Assembly: GCF_013409995.1 (NCBI RefSeq)
Contig: NZ_JACCBX010000016.1
Location: 62,001 to 126,000, forward strand
Source: Neobacillus driksii
Lineage (GTDB): Bacteria > Bacillota > Bacilli > Bacillales > Cytobacillaceae
Direction of reading: 5' to 3'
Length of the DNA: 64,000 nt
Positions 33,548-42,254 of this stretch are shown here, piece after piece (positions within the stretch are counted from its first letter, which is position 1; each line of letters starts with the position of its first letter). The notes beneath the pieces are model-generated. The model ran no database searches, had not been told where the DNA came from, and worked only from the letters and a program-made list of their open reading frames with translations. Position numbers and translations under genes: made by a program.

Positions 33548-35026
33548 ATGTCTAATGAAACACTACAACTTGTTTCGATTGGAATTTACCTTGCGATGAT
33601 GCTTTTTATTGGTTGGTATTCTTATCGTAAAACAAGCAATCTAACAGACTATATGCTTGGAGGGAGGTCACTAGGACCAGCTGTCACAGCATTAAGCGCT
33701 GGAGCTGCAGATATGAGCGGCTGGCTATTAATGGGACTGCCAGGAGGAATCTATGTAACGGGTTTAGCAGACGCATGGATTGCGATTGGTTTAACCATTG
33801 GAGCATACCTGAATTGGTTATTGGTCGCACCTCGACTTCGTTCCTATACTCAGGTGGCAAACGATTCTATAACCATTCCAAGTTACCTAGAAAATCGTTT
33901 TAAAGACAACACCAAACTCTTGCGGATTGTATCCGGTATCGTTATTCTGATTTTCTTTACGTTCTATGTTTCTTCAGGTTTAGTATCGGGAGCAGTCTTT
34001 TTTGAAAGTTCATTTGGAACAAGCTACCTTACAGGACTTTTAATTGTTGGTGGTGTTACCATCGCCTATACATTATTTGGCGGATTTCTTGCTGTTAGTT
34101 ACACCGACTTTATCCAAGGATTAATGATGCTGATTGCCCTTCTTCTAGTTCCGGCGATTGGGATTTTTAGTGTAGGGGGGCCTGCAGAAACGTTTGATAC
34201 GATTCGTGCTATTGACCCAACATACCTTGATTTCTTTAAAGGAACAACGACTTTAGGGATTATTTCTGCAATGGCTTGGGGACTTGGTTATTTTGGCCAG
34301 CCGCATATCATTGTGCGTTTCATGGCCATTACAACGATAAAAGAAACAAAAAGTGCCCGCCGCATTGGAATGGGCTGGATGATATTCTCGCTGCTAGGTA
34401 CCATCTTTACTGGATTCATTGGAATTGCTTACTTCCATAATAATCCTCAACATGTATTAGAGAATCCAGAGGCAGTATTTATTGAACTAAGTCAGATTCT
34501 ATTCCATCCCTTATTCGCTGGTTTTGCTTTAGCAGCCATTCTTGCAGCGATCATGAGCACCATTTCATCACAATTAATCGTTACATCAAGTGCACTAGTG
34601 GAAGACTTATACAAAGTAGTCATGAACAAAAAGGCTTCAGACAAACACCTTGTTTTCTTAGGAAGAATGGCTGTTCTTTTAGTAGCAGTTGTTGCTGCCA
34701 TCCTGGCTCTTGATCAAAACAGCACCATTCTAGACCTAGTCGCATATGCATGGGCAGGTTTCGGAGCTGCATTTGGTCCTATCATTATTCTAAGCTTATT
34801 CTGGAGAAAGATGACCAACTGGGGTGCTCTTTTCGGTATGATTGTGGGCGCTATAACCGTTATCGTATGGAAAAACGTTGGACTCGGTGACAGACTTTAC
34901 GAAATCGTACCTGGTTTTGTTTTTAACTTAATCGTTTCTTATATCATCAGCTTACTTACGTATAAGAATAATGAAGACATTGAAAAAGAATTTAATGAAA
35001 GTGTCAGCTTATTAAAAAAGGAATAG
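33548..35026 (+). CDS. putP: Sodium/proline symporter PutP
   Basis: A 492-residue sodium:solute symporter with about 13 membrane segments. Conserved family stretches are YMLGGRSLGPAVTALSAGAADMSGWLL split over helices 2-3, TFYVSSGLVSGAV, GLGYFGQPHIIVRFMAI and FGAAFGPIIILSLFW. It takes up proline with Na+, for osmoprotection (OpuE type) or catabolism (PutP type); sequence alone does not separate the two. The start follows AAAGGGGGAAAAAGT. The B. subtilis orthologue opuE lies just before gatC as well, so this is conserved order. pruA further along (53,801) could use the proline. Confidence 0.9.
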   Translation: MSNETLQLVSIGIYLAMMLFIGWYSYRKTSNLTDYMLGGRSLGPAVTALSAGAADMSGWLLMGLPGGIYVTGLADAWIAIGLTIGAYLNWLLVAPRLRSYTQVANDSITIPSYLENRFKDNTKLLRIVSGIVILIFFTFYVSSGLVSGAVFFESSFGTSYLTGLLIVGGVTIAYTLFGGFLAVSYTDFIQGLMMLIALLLVPAIGIFSVGGPAETFDTIRAIDPTYLDFFKGTTTLGIISAMAWGLGYFGQPHIIVRFMAITTIKETKSARRIGMGWMIFSLLGTIFTGFIGIAYFHNNPQHVLENPEAVFIELSQILFHPLFAGFALAAILAAIMSTISSQLIVTSSALVEDLYKVVMNKKASDKHLVFLGRMAVLLVAVVAAILALDQNSTILDLVAYAWAGFGAAFGPIIILSLFWRKMTNWGALFGMIVGAITVIVWKNVGLGDRLYEIVPGFVFNLIVSYIISLLTYKNNEDIEKEFNESVSLLKKE

Positions 35027-35038
35027 AACTTTTCTGAA

Positions 35039-35068
35039 ATGCCTGGGTAGCAAATCCAGGTATTTTTT
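35039..35068 (+). terminator. Terminator of putP
   Basis: A CCTGG / CCAGG stem with a nine-base loop and flanking A-T pairs, followed by T7. Confidence 0.75.
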
Positions 35069-35103
35069 TATCTATCAGTCTGACAATTTCTCCTTATTCC
35101 TTG

Positions 35104-35203
35104 TTAATCAATCGTTTGATTAGTTTTAATTGACCACTTACTATTAAAGGTTTCTACCTTAAAAAACCGTAGAATGATGTCATTTAACTAATCATTTGAT
35201 TAA
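35104..35203. repeat. 100-bp element with palindromic ends, copy 1
   Basis: It opens with TTAATCAATCGTTTGATTA and closes with CTAATCATTTGATTAA. The interior (TATTAAAGGTTTCTACC, TTAAAAAACCG, GATGTCATTTAA) aligns with copy 2 at 35343-35442. No ORF is present. Confidence 0.65.
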
Positions 35204-35342
35204 ATAACGGGGAAATGCCTAAACGAAGGGCTTTCTACACAAATTGTAGTAAACATATTGTCGATTTAACAGCCCAATTCTTATAGATTATCATTTTGCC
35301 TGACGAGTTAGGAACGATTCGACATTGTTCCCAGCGTCACTA

Positions 35343-35442
35343 TTAATCAAACGTTTGATTAAAATAGGCTTCAACCCTTAATATTAAAAGCTTTTCCTTA
35401 AAAAAGGGATGAAAGATGTCGACTAATCAAACGTTTAATTAG
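35343..35442. repeat. 100-bp element with palindromic ends, copy 2
   Basis: It opens with the perfect 20-bp palindrome TTAATCAAACGTTTGATTAA and closes with CTAATCAAACGTTTAATTAG. The interior parallels copy 1 in the same direction (TATTAAAAGCTTTTCC, TTAAAAAAGGG, GATGTCGACTAA). It is 239 bp from copy 1. The palindromes look like TetR-type operators; the pair looks like a duplicated or mobile intergenic element. The 140 bp between the copies shows only a small CTACACAAATTGTAG hairpin. Confidence 0.65.
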
Positions 35443-35513
35443 TTTGCCTCAATCCCCATGTTGAATGAGTTTCCTGGGAAATCTTTAGAAATTATTTGTC
35501 GAGATATTTTCGA

Positions 35514-35543
35514 CAAAAAAACTGGCAGAATGAAATCTGCCAG
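35514..35543 (-). terminator. Terminator of gatCAB
   Basis: CTGGCAGA-ATGAAA-TCTGCCAG (35522-35543) followed by T7 on the minus strand, nine bases past the gatB stop. Confidence 0.92.
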
Positions 35544-35551
35544 CGTGGGAT

Positions 35552-36979
35552 TTATCGTTTGCTTAATTCCTGATTCAATAATTGATTTACTACTTGTGGG
35601 TTTGCTTGTCCCTTTGTTGCCTTCATTAGCTGCCCAACGAGGAAACCAACTGCCTTATTTTTACCATTTTTAAAATCTTCAACGGATTGAGGATTTGCAT
35701 CGAGAACTTCAGAAATGATTTTCAACAGTGTTCCTTCATCTGAAATTTGTACGAGCCCTTTTTCCTTTACAATTTTCTCAGCATCGCCGCCGTTTTCAAT
35801 CAACTCTTTGAAAACCGTCTTTGCAATTTTGGAAGAAATCGTTCCGTTTTCGATAAGCTTAATCATACTAGCTAATCCTTCAGGTGTTAAAGCGATTTGA
35901 TGAAGTTCTTTCCCCTCAGCATTCAGGTAAGCAGAAACATCACCCATAATCCAGTTGGAAGCCAATTTCGCCTCTGCTCCTGCAGCTACTGTACCTTCAA
36001 AGAAATCAGCCATTTCTTTCGTTACAGTTAGTACCTTGGCGTCATAGACAGGTAATCCCAGCTCCTCCACATAGCGCTTTTGACGCTGATCTGGGAGCTC
36101 CGGAATTTCAGCCGCAATTCTTGCTTTCCATTCCTCATCAATAAAGATATCGAGTAAGTCTGGCTCCGGGAAGTAACGATAATCATCCGATCCCTCTTTT
36201 ACACGCATAAGTAAGGTAGCGCCTGTCGCTTCATCAAATCGGCGTGTCTCTTGATCGATTTTTCCGCCGTTAGAGACAACTTCACGCTGTCTTTTCTCTT
36301 CAAATTCGAGCCCTTTTCGGACAAAATTGAAAGAGTTTAAGTTCTTCAATTCTGTCTTGGTTCCAAACTCTTCTTGTCCAACCGGACGAATAGATATATT
36401 GGCATCACATCGAAGCGAGCCTTCTTCCATCTTACAATCTGATACTCCAGTATATTGGATAATCGACTTTAATTTTTCAAGATACGCATTGGCCTCATCA
36501 GGTGTACGGATATCCGGTTCTGATACAATTTCCACAAGCGGTGTTCCCTGGCGGTTATAATCCACTAATGAATAACCACTACCGTGACTGAGTTTCCCTG
36601 CATCTTCTTCTAAATGAATCCTTGTGATTCCAATTCGTTTTGTATAGCCGTTTACTTCAATTTCAATCCAGCCATGCTCCCCAATTGGCTTATCAAATTG
36701 AGAAATCTGATACGCCTTCGGATTATCTGGATAAAAATAGTTCTTACGGTCAAATTTCGTATGAGTGGCTACCTGGCAATTCAAAGCCATTGCTGCCTTC
36801 ATTCCGAATTCCACTGCTTTTTTATTCAGGACCGGCAGTACACCGGGATAACCAAGGTCAATTACACTTGTATTTGTATTTGGCTCTGCACCAAAATGGT
36901 TTGGGCTTGCCGAAAAGATTTTCGAATCCGTTTTTAACTCAACATGAACTTCTAGACCAATCACTGTTTCAAACTCCAT
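35552..36979 (-). CDS. gatB: Asp-tRNA(Asn)/Glu-tRNA(Gln) amidotransferase subunit B
   Basis: A 475-residue GatB, the kinase/tRNA-binding subunit that phosphorylates the side chain of mischarged Glu-tRNA(Gln) or Asp-tRNA(Asn) before amidation. It shows ETVIGLEVHVELKTDSKIF at the N terminus, DRKNYFYPDNPKAYQISQ, HLEEDAGKL with catalytic residues, the cradle domain with RCDANISIRP, and the C-terminal YqeY-like tail. The start is ATG 36979, since the GTG at 36988 is within GGGGGTGA. It is the last gene of gatCAB, 12 bases after gatA. Confidence 0.95.
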   Translation of the reverse strand: MEFETVIGLEVHVELKTDSKIFSASPNHFGAEPNTNTSVIDLGYPGVLPVLNKKAVEFGMKAAMALNCQVATHTKFDRKNYFYPDNPKAYQISQFDKPIGEHGWIEIEVNGYTKRIGITRIHLEEDAGKLSHGSGYSLVDYNRQGTPLVEIVSEPDIRTPDEANAYLEKLKSIIQYTGVSDCKMEEGSLRCDANISIRPVGQEEFGTKTELKNLNSFNFVRKGLEFEEKRQREVVSNGGKIDQETRRFDEATGATLLMRVKEGSDDYRYFPEPDLLDIFIDEEWKARIAAEIPELPDQRQKRYVEELGLPVYDAKVLTVTKEMADFFEGTVAAGAEAKLASNWIMGDVSAYLNAEGKELHQIALTPEGLASMIKLIENGTISSKIAKTVFKELIENGGDAEKIVKEKGLVQISDEGTLLKIISEVLDANPQSVEDFKNGKNKAVGFLVGQLMKATKGQANPQVVNQLLNQELSKR

Positions 36980-36991
36980 TTTCTTCACCCC

Positions 36992-38449
36992 CTATAGTCC
37001 TGGCTTTTGTTTATGATAATCTGTTGCTTGTTCAAATGCATGTGCGACACGGTAAATGGTCTTTTCATCAAAATGCTTGCCGATGATTTGTAAACCTAGC
37101 GGCAATCCGTTATCAAATCCACAAGGGACAGAGATTCCTGGTACCCCTGCTAGATTAACGGGAATTGTCAAAATATCATTCACGTACATTGTTAATGGGT
37201 CATCGATATTTTCACCAATTTTAAACGCAGGCGTCGGAGTTGTTGGACCAATGATGACATCATATTTTTCAAAAACATCTTCGAAGTCCTTTTTAATTAA
37301 GGTACGGACTTGCTGTGCTTTTTTATAATAGGCATCGTAATAACCTGAACTCAATGCAAAGGTACCGAGCATGATACGGCGTTTTACCTCATCACCAAAA
37401 CCTTCCGCTCTTGATTTTTTATATAAATCAAGTAAATTATCGGCATTCGGTGTCCTATAGCCATAGCGGACGCCGTCAAAGCGGGCTAGATTTGCCGACG
37501 CTTCCGAAGAAGACAGCAAATAATAGGCTGCTAATGCATACTTAGAATGCGGCAAGGAAACCTCTTCCCAAACTGCTCCTTGTTTTTCAAGCACCTTTAA
37601 AGCATCCAGCACCGACTGGCGAACCGTTTCAGTAACACCCTCGCCTAGATACTCTTTAGGTACAGCAATTTTCAACCCTTTTACATCACCAGTTAATGCA
37701 GACACGAAATTCGGTACATCAACATTGGCTGATGTGGAATCCATTGGATCTAATCCGGATATAGCTTGGAGGAGATAGGCATTATCTTCAATTGTTCTGG
37801 TAATAGGACCGATTTGATCAAGGGAAGATGCAAATGCAACTAACCCGAAGCGGGATACACGTCCGTAGGTCGGCTTTAATCCTACTACTCCGCAAAATGC
37901 AGCTGGCTGTCGGATAGATCCCCCTGTATCGGAACCTAATGAAAATAGCACCTCACCTGCAGCCACCGAAGCAGCAGAACCGCCTGAAGAACCGCCTGGT
38001 ACTCTATCAAGATCCCAGGGATTGCGCGTCTTTTGGTAGTGTGAATTTTCATTTGAAGAGCCCATCGCAAACTCATCCATATTTAACTTTCCAATCGTTA
38101 CTGTTTCTTGCTGCTGCAGCTTTTGAACTACGGTAGCATCGTAGATGGGATTAAAATTTTCAAGAATTTTACTAGCACATGTTGTCCGAAGTCCTTTTGT
38201 GACAATATTGTCTTTAATGCCGATTGGCATTCCAAATAACAAGTTACTTGCGGGATTGGCGTTAAGCTTCACATCCAGTGAATTTGCTGTTTGTCTCGCC
38301 TTCTCTTCGTCCAATGTTAGAAAAGCTTGTACCTTGCCATCCACCTGAGCAATACGTTTATACGACTCATCAACGAGATCTGCCACTTTTAGTTCTTTTT
38401 TATGTAAAAGTTCATGTAGATCTGAAACTTTATAATCAAATAAGCTCAC
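36992..38449 (-). CDS. gatA: Asp-tRNA(Asn)/Glu-tRNA(Gln) amidotransferase subunit A
   Basis: A 485-residue amidase-signature enzyme that releases ammonia from glutamine for the GatCAB complex. The catalytic Ser-cisSer-Lys set is visible in GIKDNIVTKG (Lys) and VPGGSSGGSAASVAAG (the two Ser). SLGSDTGGSIRQPAAFCGVVG and the C-terminal GVPGISVPCGF are typical. The start is GTG 38449, five bases after AAGGAGG; the longer frame to 38515 runs back into gatC. It is the middle gene of the operon and directly follows gatC. Confidence 0.95.
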   Translation of the reverse strand: MSLFDYKVSDLHELLHKKELKVADLVDESYKRIAQVDGKVQAFLTLDEEKARQTANSLDVKLNANPASNLLFGMPIGIKDNIVTKGLRTTCASKILENFNPIYDATVVQKLQQQETVTIGKLNMDEFAMGSSNENSHYQKTRNPWDLDRVPGGSSGGSAASVAAGEVLFSLGSDTGGSIRQPAAFCGVVGLKPTYGRVSRFGLVAFASSLDQIGPITRTIEDNAYLLQAISGLDPMDSTSANVDVPNFVSALTGDVKGLKIAVPKEYLGEGVTETVRQSVLDALKVLEKQGAVWEEVSLPHSKYALAAYYLLSSSEASANLARFDGVRYGYRTPNADNLLDLYKKSRAEGFGDEVKRRIMLGTFALSSGYYDAYYKKAQQVRTLIKKDFEDVFEKYDVIIGPTTPTPAFKIGENIDDPLTMYVNDILTIPVNLAGVPGISVPCGFDNGLPLGLQIIGKHFDEKTIYRVAHAFEQATDYHKQKPGL

Positions 38450-38459
38450 GTTTTCCTCC

Positions 38460-38753
38460 TTACTCCCCGATAATTGCAGGAACTTTAATTTGTCCATCCT
38501 GATGATCAGGTGCATTTTTTAATACTTCTTCACGTGGCAATCCCTTTTCCTTACTGTCCTCTCGGAATACATTTTTCATATCGAGTACATGATAAGTCGG
38601 TTCAACATTTGTCGTATCCAGTTCATTCAACTGTTCTGCAAATGTAATAATGGCGTCCAGTTGCTTTGTGAAGATTTCAGCTTCTTCCTCTGATATTTCT
38701 AACCTCGCTAGGTTAGCGACATGCTTAACCTGCTCGTTTGAGATTCGTGTCAT
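38460..38753 (-). CDS. gatC: Asp-tRNA(Asn)/Glu-tRNA(Gln) amidotransferase subunit C
   Basis: A 97-residue GatC that wraps around GatA and GatB and holds the complex together. ISNEQVKHVANLARLEISEE at the N terminus, LDTTNVEPTYHVLDMKNVFRED and the final NAPDHQDGQIKVPAI match the family over its whole length. The start is ATG 38753, ten bases after GGAGG; a TTG at 38762 is too close. It is the first gene of the gatCAB operon. Confidence 0.94.
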   Translation of the reverse strand: MTRISNEQVKHVANLARLEISEEEAEIFTKQLDAIITFAEQLNELDTTNVEPTYHVLDMKNVFREDSKEKGLPREEVLKNAPDHQDGQIKVPAIIGE

Positions 38754-38881
38754 TTTTTTCAATCCTCCAATCCCTTATGTCTTAGTTAATTTACTATTGA
38801 TAATACCAGACTTTTCCGCTTCACCGCAATGATTCCCTCATCAGTATTGGCATATTACGTTCTTTTTAGATTGGTAGCCAC

Positions 38882-38904
38882 AAAAAAAAGGAGCATTTTG
38901 CTCC
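38882..38904 (-). terminator. Terminator of the lipoprotein gene
   Basis: GGAGCA-TTT-TGCTCC (38890-38904) with T8 following on the minus strand. Confidence 0.9.
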
Positions 38905-38920
38905 CTTCCTATGTATTCGT

Positions 38921-39466
38921 CTATTGTTGAGGAATAACCTCGCCATTACCATTTAAGGCTCTAACCTGCGGGCGGAAGCCTATTCCTACATAATAGCGTT
39001 TCCCAGCTTTCTTCATTATCTTAGCTTTTTTATAATCCTCAGTATCCTGATCGGCTATTTCAATGGCAGTGATATTCTCACTTTTGATTTCTCCAAACAC
39101 AACATAAATATCTTTAAGGACATTTCCTTTATCGTCATACTTGGTATAATTTTCATGGTAAATGGAATAGGTTTCGCTCTCTGCATGTTCCCAGCCATTT
39201 GGACCATCATTTTTCCATCCCTCTTCATCATTCCCTTCGAAGAAAGAGACACCCAGAACCGGCTCTTTTATATGTCTTACTTCTTTTCCTTCTGCCTTCG
39301 TAGTGTAAAGTACGATTGTGATTCCATCACTTTTTGTCTTGTACAAAACCTCTTGAACTTCAAATGGAATCGTTTCAGCAATCGCTTTTTCTAGTGTAGG
39401 ATATTCGCACCCCGTAAGCGTAAGCATTAAAACAACCGCGATAAAAAGAAATTTACATTTTCTCAT
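38921..39466 (-). CDS. Lipoprotein of unknown function
   Basis: A 181-residue protein with a clear lipobox: a hydrophobic stretch FLFIAVVLMLTLTGC with Cys20 as lipidation site. The mature part has no membrane segment and is probably displayed on the outer face of the membrane, with alternating beta strands (EVQEVLYKTKSDGITIVLYT, DIYVVFGEIKSENITAIEI). No named family is recognised. It is a single-gene unit with its own terminator, upstream of and transcribed toward gatC. Confidence 0.8.
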   Translation of the reverse strand: MRKCKFLFIAVVLMLTLTGCEYPTLEKAIAETIPFEVQEVLYKTKSDGITIVLYTTKAEGKEVRHIKEPVLGVSFFEGNDEEGWKNDGPNGWEHAESETYSIYHENYTKYDDKGNVLKDIYVVFGEIKSENITAIEIADQDTEDYKKAKIMKKAGKRYYVGIGFRPQVRALNGNGEVIPQQ

Positions 39467-39708
39467 AATTCTCTCCTCCTAGATTTTGGCCAGATGTTAT
39501 GTTAGTAATCTAGTAATCTCTAGTAAAAAGTAATAGGGAATAGAAACCCCCACCTTCTTACCTGACCATTTTTCTTTTCGTGCCCATTATGAGTTTTACT
39601 GTCCTCCTTAAATGGTAATCTACTTATAAATAATAATATTCTAATTGTTTATATAATTCCAGTTATATCCATTTTTAGGTCGTTATACCTCCTCCTATTA
39701 ACCCAATA

Positions 39709-39737
39709 AAAAATACAAGCAGTCTAATCGACTGCTT
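39709..39737 (-). terminator. Terminator of yueI
   Basis: AAGCAGTC-TAATC-GACTGCTT (39717-39737), followed on the minus strand by GTATTTTTT. Confidence 0.85.
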
Positions 39738-39750
39738 GGTTGTTTGCCTA

Positions 39751-40182
39751 TCATCGTTTAAATAATTTCGCAAAAAGTCCTTTGCTTTTTGGGGGTTCAG
39801 GCGGGCTGATTTCTTTTTGAGTGATATAAATCTCTTCCTTATCGATTGCATGGTCCATCGCCAGCAATAGGCCGATATCAGTGTCGCGTTCCTTATTGGT
39901 TACAATTTTATGCTCAATCTTGTGTTTGGCAGCCAGCTTTACATATTTGGATAGAGCTGTGTATTCGATATTTCCATTCAATAAGAGATTGGCCTGAGGA
40001 TTTTTTTTCATTTCCCTCTCCACTTGAGGGTAAATCGTTGTTTCCATCACTTGGTTTTTCTTAAGAGCAAGAATAATTCGTTCCCGTAAAGTTCCTAAAA
40101 ATTGCCGTCTTTCATCTGGCTTCGTTTCCAAAGCGCCATGAATTCCCTGTTGAAGGACATCCTCCACACTCTGCTTTTTCAA
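39751..40182 (-). CDS. yueI: YueI family protein (DUF1694)
   Basis: A 143-residue protein matching B. subtilis YueI: LQQGIHGALETKPDERRQFL and GTLRERIILALKKNQV at the N terminus, ANLLLNGNIEYTALSKYVKLA in the middle. Function is unknown; the fold belongs to the DUF1694 family. The C-terminal tail is proline- and lysine-rich (SPPEPPKSKGLFAKLFKR). In B. subtilis yueI sits beside pncA and pncB, but here it is 17 kb away, which fits rearrangement around the pncA loss. Upstream is the 20-bp minisatellite. Confidence 0.85.
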   Translation of the reverse strand: MKKQSVEDVLQQGIHGALETKPDERRQFLGTLRERIILALKKNQVMETTIYPQVEREMKKNPQANLLLNGNIEYTALSKYVKLAAKHKIEHKIVTNKERDTDIGLLLAMDHAIDKEEIYITQKEISPPEPPKSKGLFAKLFKR

Positions 40183-40270
40183 AAAAGATCAACTCCATTA
40201 AAAGGGCTACTATTATGTATGATAATACCCTAAAAAGTGTTCATTTCCAAAAAAGCATGTTTGTTGTGGT

Positions 40271-40890
40271 TATCCGAGGGTGTTTCTTGCTATCCGCAAG
40301 TATTTCTCGTCATCCGCAAGTATTCTCCGCCATCCGCAAGTATTTTCTGCCATCCGCAAGTGTTTTCCGCTATCCGCAAGTATTCTCCGCCATCGCGCAA
40401 GTATTTTCCGCCATCCGCAAGTATTTTCCGCCATCCGCAAGTATTTTCCGCTATCCGCAAGTATTTTCCGCTATCGGCAAGTGTTTTCCGCTATCCGCAA
40501 GTATTTTCTGCCATCCGCAAGTATTTTCCGCCATCCGCAAGTATTTTCCGCTATCCGCAAGTATTTTCCGCTATCCGCAAGTATTTTCTGCCATCCGCAA
40601 GTATTTTCTGCTATCGGCAAGTGTTTTCCGCTATCCGCAAGTATTTTCTGCCATCCGCAAGTATTTTCCGCCATCCGCAAGTATTTTCCACCATCCGCAA
40701 GTATTTTCCGCTATCCGCAAGTATTTTCCGCTATCCGCAAATATTTTCTGCCATCCGCAAGTATTCTCCGCTATCCGCAAGTATTCTCCGCTATCCGCAA
40801 GTATTCTCCGCTATCCGCAAGTATTCTCCGCCATCCGCAAGTATTTTCCGCCATCCGCAAGTATTTTCCGCCATCCGCAAGTGCACTACC
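40271..40890. repeat. 20-bp minisatellite, about 31 tandem units
   Basis: Units of the form YATCCGCAAGTATTTTCCGC repeat in exact 20-bp steps with one 1-bp insertion near 40395. Variation is confined to a few columns (C/T at position 1, A/G in AGTATT, T/C in the TTTT tract). Because 20 is not a multiple of three and no stop triplet occurs in the unit, long open frames appear in several frames; these are not genes. It fills the space between yueI and aceA. Confidence 0.95.
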
Positions 40891-40903
40891 TAAAAAACAA
40901 GAA

Positions 40904-40929
40904 GCCCCCTCTCCAATCGGAGAAAGGGG
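40904..40929 (-). terminator. Terminator of the aceBA operon
   Basis: CCCCTTTCTCC-GATT-GGAGAGGGGG in the minus-strand sense, followed by CTTCTTGTTTTTT. It lies 15 bases past the aceA stop. Confidence 0.8.
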
Positions 40930-40943
40930 TTCATACCATTCTA

Positions 40944-42221
40944 TTATTTTGTAAACTGTTCTTCCTCTGTTGATCCTTTTAATGCGGTTGTGGAGGATGT
41001 TCCGCCTGTAATCACCATGGACACTTGGTCAAAGTAGCCTGTTCCTACTTCACGCTGGTGTCTTGTTGCTGTGTAGCCGTATTGCTCGCTGTCGAACTCA
41101 GCTTGCTGTAATTCGGAGTATGCCGCCATACCGCGCTCTTTGTAGCCGCGTGCTAGTTCAAACATACTGTGATTCAGGGCATGGAAGCCTGCAAGTGTAA
41201 CGAATTGGAATTTGTAGCCCATTTTTCCAAGCTCTTGCTGGAATTTGGCAATGGTATCTTGGTCGAGTTTCTTCTTCCAGTTGAAGGAAGGCGAGCAGTT
41301 GTAAGCAAGCATTTTTCCAGGGAACTTCTCATGAATCGCTTCAGCAAAACGTCTTGCCTCTTCAATGTTTGGCTCAGATGTTTCACACCAGATTAAATCT
41401 GCATATGGTGCATATGCTAAACCGCGGGCAATCGCCTGATCAAGTCCTGCCTTGGTCCGGAAAAAGCCTTCAGCAGTGCGCTCACCTGTAATGAACGGTG
41501 CGTCGTTCATATCAATATCACTTGTAATCAAATCAGCAGCATTTGCGTCAGTACGGGCAACTAATACAGTTGGAACTCCCATTACATCAGCAGCTAAACG
41601 AGCCGCAATTAGGTTACGAACCGCTGTTTGTGTTGGCAGTAAGACTTTACCTCCCAAATGACCACACTTTTTCTCAGAAGAAAGCTGATCCTCAAAGTGA
41701 ACACCTGCTGCTCCTGCCTCAATCATACCCTTCATTAACTCGAAACAGTTTAACTGACCACCGAAGCCTGCCTCTGCATCCGCAACAATCGGAACAAACC
41801 AGTCGATAGAATTATCGCCTTCTGAATGGGTGATCTGATCAGCACGTTGTAATGCTTGATTGATTCGTTTTACTACACTCGGCACGCTGTTTGCTGGATA
41901 TAAGCTTTGGTCTGGATACATATGACCAGATAGGTTGGCATCCGCTGCAACCTGCCATCCGCTTAGGTAAATGGCTTTTAATCCTGCTTTAACCTGCTGA
42001 ACTGCTTGATTTCCTGTTAGTGCTCCTAAAGCATTAATGTATTCTTCTTCATTCATTTGCTTCCAAAGTTTCTCTGCTCCACGTCTAGCCAATGTATGCT
42101 CGATATCAAGTGACCCACGAAGCTTGATAACATCCTCAGCCGTATAAGGTCTAGTAATTCCATTCCAGCGTTTATCCATTTCCCAGTTTTCTTGTAATGC
42201 CTTCGCTCTTGAATTTGTCAT
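40944..42221 (-). CDS. aceA: Isocitrate lyase
   Basis: A 425-residue isocitrate lyase that splits isocitrate to glyoxylate and succinate, letting the cell grow on acetate or fatty acids. The active-site signature KKCGHLGGKVL contains the catalytic Cys; VPIVADAEAGFGG and LWCETSEPNIEEARRF-like segments (here starting DLIWCETSEP) complete the PEP-mutase barrel. Length is usual for the short bacterial form. It follows aceB by 33 bases in one operon. B. subtilis 168 lacks this shunt, so the organism is a different bacillus. Confidence 0.95.
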   Translation of the reverse strand: MTNSRAKALQENWEMDKRWNGITRPYTAEDVIKLRGSLDIEHTLARRGAEKLWKQMNEEEYINALGALTGNQAVQQVKAGLKAIYLSGWQVAADANLSGHMYPDQSLYPANSVPSVVKRINQALQRADQITHSEGDNSIDWFVPIVADAEAGFGGQLNCFELMKGMIEAGAAGVHFEDQLSSEKKCGHLGGKVLLPTQTAVRNLIAARLAADVMGVPTVLVARTDANAADLITSDIDMNDAPFITGERTAEGFFRTKAGLDQAIARGLAYAPYADLIWCETSEPNIEEARRFAEAIHEKFPGKMLAYNCSPSFNWKKKLDQDTIAKFQQELGKMGYKFQFVTLAGFHALNHSMFELARGYKERGMAAYSELQQAEFDSEQYGYTATRHQREVGTGYFDQVSMVITGGTSSTTALKGSTEEEQFTK

Positions 42222-42254
42222 TTTAAATTCCTCCTATTAATCTATTAAAATTTT

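Noticed and set aside
40271..40890. CRISPR array or telomere-like satellite
   Set aside because: The 20-bp units are contiguous with no spacers, and the locus is internal to the chromosome.
40215..40973. Open frames of 218-252 codons (and a minus-strand frame) across the 20-bp repeat
   Set aside because: They arise because the repeat unit lacks stop triplets and 20 is not a multiple of three; several overlapping frames encode the same degenerate peptide and none has a ribosome site.
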